A stretch of 64,000 bases of DNA, from positions 186,001-250,000 of the forward strand of contig VZRS01004071.1 of assembly GCA_013398055.1 (NCBI GenBank), in the 5' to 3' direction. The notes beneath the pieces are model-generated. The model saw nothing but the letters and a program-made list of their open reading frames with translations. It ran no database searches and had not been told where the DNA came from. Shown one piece after another: positions 63,303 to 64,000 of this stretch; within the stretch, counting starts at the first letter, position 1; each line of letters opens with the position of its first letter. A program made the position numbers and the translations under genes. This stretch comes from Ifrita kowaldi. Taxonomy: Eukaryota > Chordata > Aves > Passeriformes > Cinclosomatidae.

Positions 63303-64000
63303 CTGTTTTTCTTAGGCTATTGAACAAGTCCTGAATTCTAGTGTACAGTACTGCATGTCAAACAAGAGACTTTGATATTTAAATTTTGGGGGGTTAATAG
63401 GACAGAATACTTTCCTTCTTATACCAATAAAGGGAAAGAGCCATTTTCCAAGTTCTTTGCAAAGCTTTCAGATTTGAGGTTTTAAACTAACTGTCTGGTG
63501 TGCCAGCTATCTGTACAACCCTTTGAATATGATCCTGCTGCTCATCTTCAAGGTTTTCTTTGCTATAAGTGGAAGGTTTGCTACAACAGGCAGACCAAAC
63601 TAAAGTCTCGTCTGCCTGGGAACCTCCAGGAATTCAGTTTTAATTATTAACATGGGGCAACACTGAAACTGGTGGCATTTTATGCATTGAAAGGTCAGTT
63701 CTTGCTGTGTATGTAGGATGTACTCTCACTGTACTGGGTTGACTGTCAAAAAATGAAAGGGGGGCCAAGGAACCCCTCACCTGAGTTGGACTGGGCTGTG
63801 GTGCCCTGCCTTGCACTTAACATGCAATTTGATGGTCTGCGGCCATGGATGTGATCAAACTGGCTGCAGCAGAAATGTGCTCCTCTCAAAGCTGGCAGAA
63901 GAGTCACATGTCATCAATGGTCCATGAACTGCAGAAAATACAGATGAGGAGTCAGGGGAAATATAGAGACTCATCTAGGCCTGCCCAAATCTCCTAGCTT

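Larger units (their letters stand above)
61286..64000. other. Unique non-coding DNA
   Basis: No gene was recognised. It contains a C/T-rich run at about 61860-61890 (CCCCCCATCCCCCCCC then T runs), the old palindromic repeat at 62449 and the tandem at 63268. Confidence 0.5.

Noticed and set aside
63725..64000. Possible LTR start (TGTACTGGGTTGAC) at the right end
   Set aside because: The first bases recall avian LTR starts, but the following sequence was not recognised and the window ends before any 3' end could be seen.

Overview
The window looks like intergenic or intronic DNA from a bird. The evidence is the repeat content. There are several 5'-truncated CR1 non-LTR retrotransposons, recognisable from their ORF2 C-terminal coding and their 3' ends. 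There is one solo LTR that resembles avian ERVL-type elements as I remember them. There are also degenerate copies of old interspersed repeats that I recall from bird, turtle and crocodile genomes. I found no protein-coding gene, tRNA, rRNA or CRISPR array that I can support. The open frames are short, overlap on both strands, lack recognisable domains, and fall in repeats or in unique DNA with no coding signal. The only coding sequence I recognise is decayed CR1 ORF2. No new biological system was found.

Layout. 1-13540 is mostly unique DNA with A-rich tracts and one 26-bp minisatellite. 13541-14472 holds a 466-bp block present twice on either side of a single N. 14473-18831 is unique DNA plus an old CR1/L3-like remnant (about 17410-18070). 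18832-22628 holds a minus-strand CR1 and its flank, broken by two single-N joins (19415 and 20864). A 1448-bp block there is present twice, and the CR1 contains an internal 235-bp tandem repeat. 22629-38659 is gene-free unique DNA with small repeats. 38660-39226 is the solo LTR. 39227-49448 is unique DNA with a CR1 fragment at about 41068 and several old palindromic repeats. 49449-52384 shows the same CR1 and flank in three overlapping partial copies, separated by a 200-N gap and a single N. 53910-54878 is a plus-strand CR1 split by a second, minus-strand CR1. 54879-64000 is unique AT-rich DNA with a short CR1 piece at 61206 and a 108-bp hairpin-forming old repeat at 62449.

The clearest observations concern assembly structure. 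Every N in the window sits at a join between near-identical sequences. The copies differ by only a few bases, as expected if two alleles or overlapping contig ends were placed in tandem. The duplications should not be read as biology until long reads confirm them. The most useful biological signals are the nested CR1 pair, which gives relative ages, the CR1-internal 235-bp tandem, and the solo LTR with a near-perfect 5-bp target duplication. All similarity calls rest on reading by eye and on memory of family consensus sequences; no search was run.
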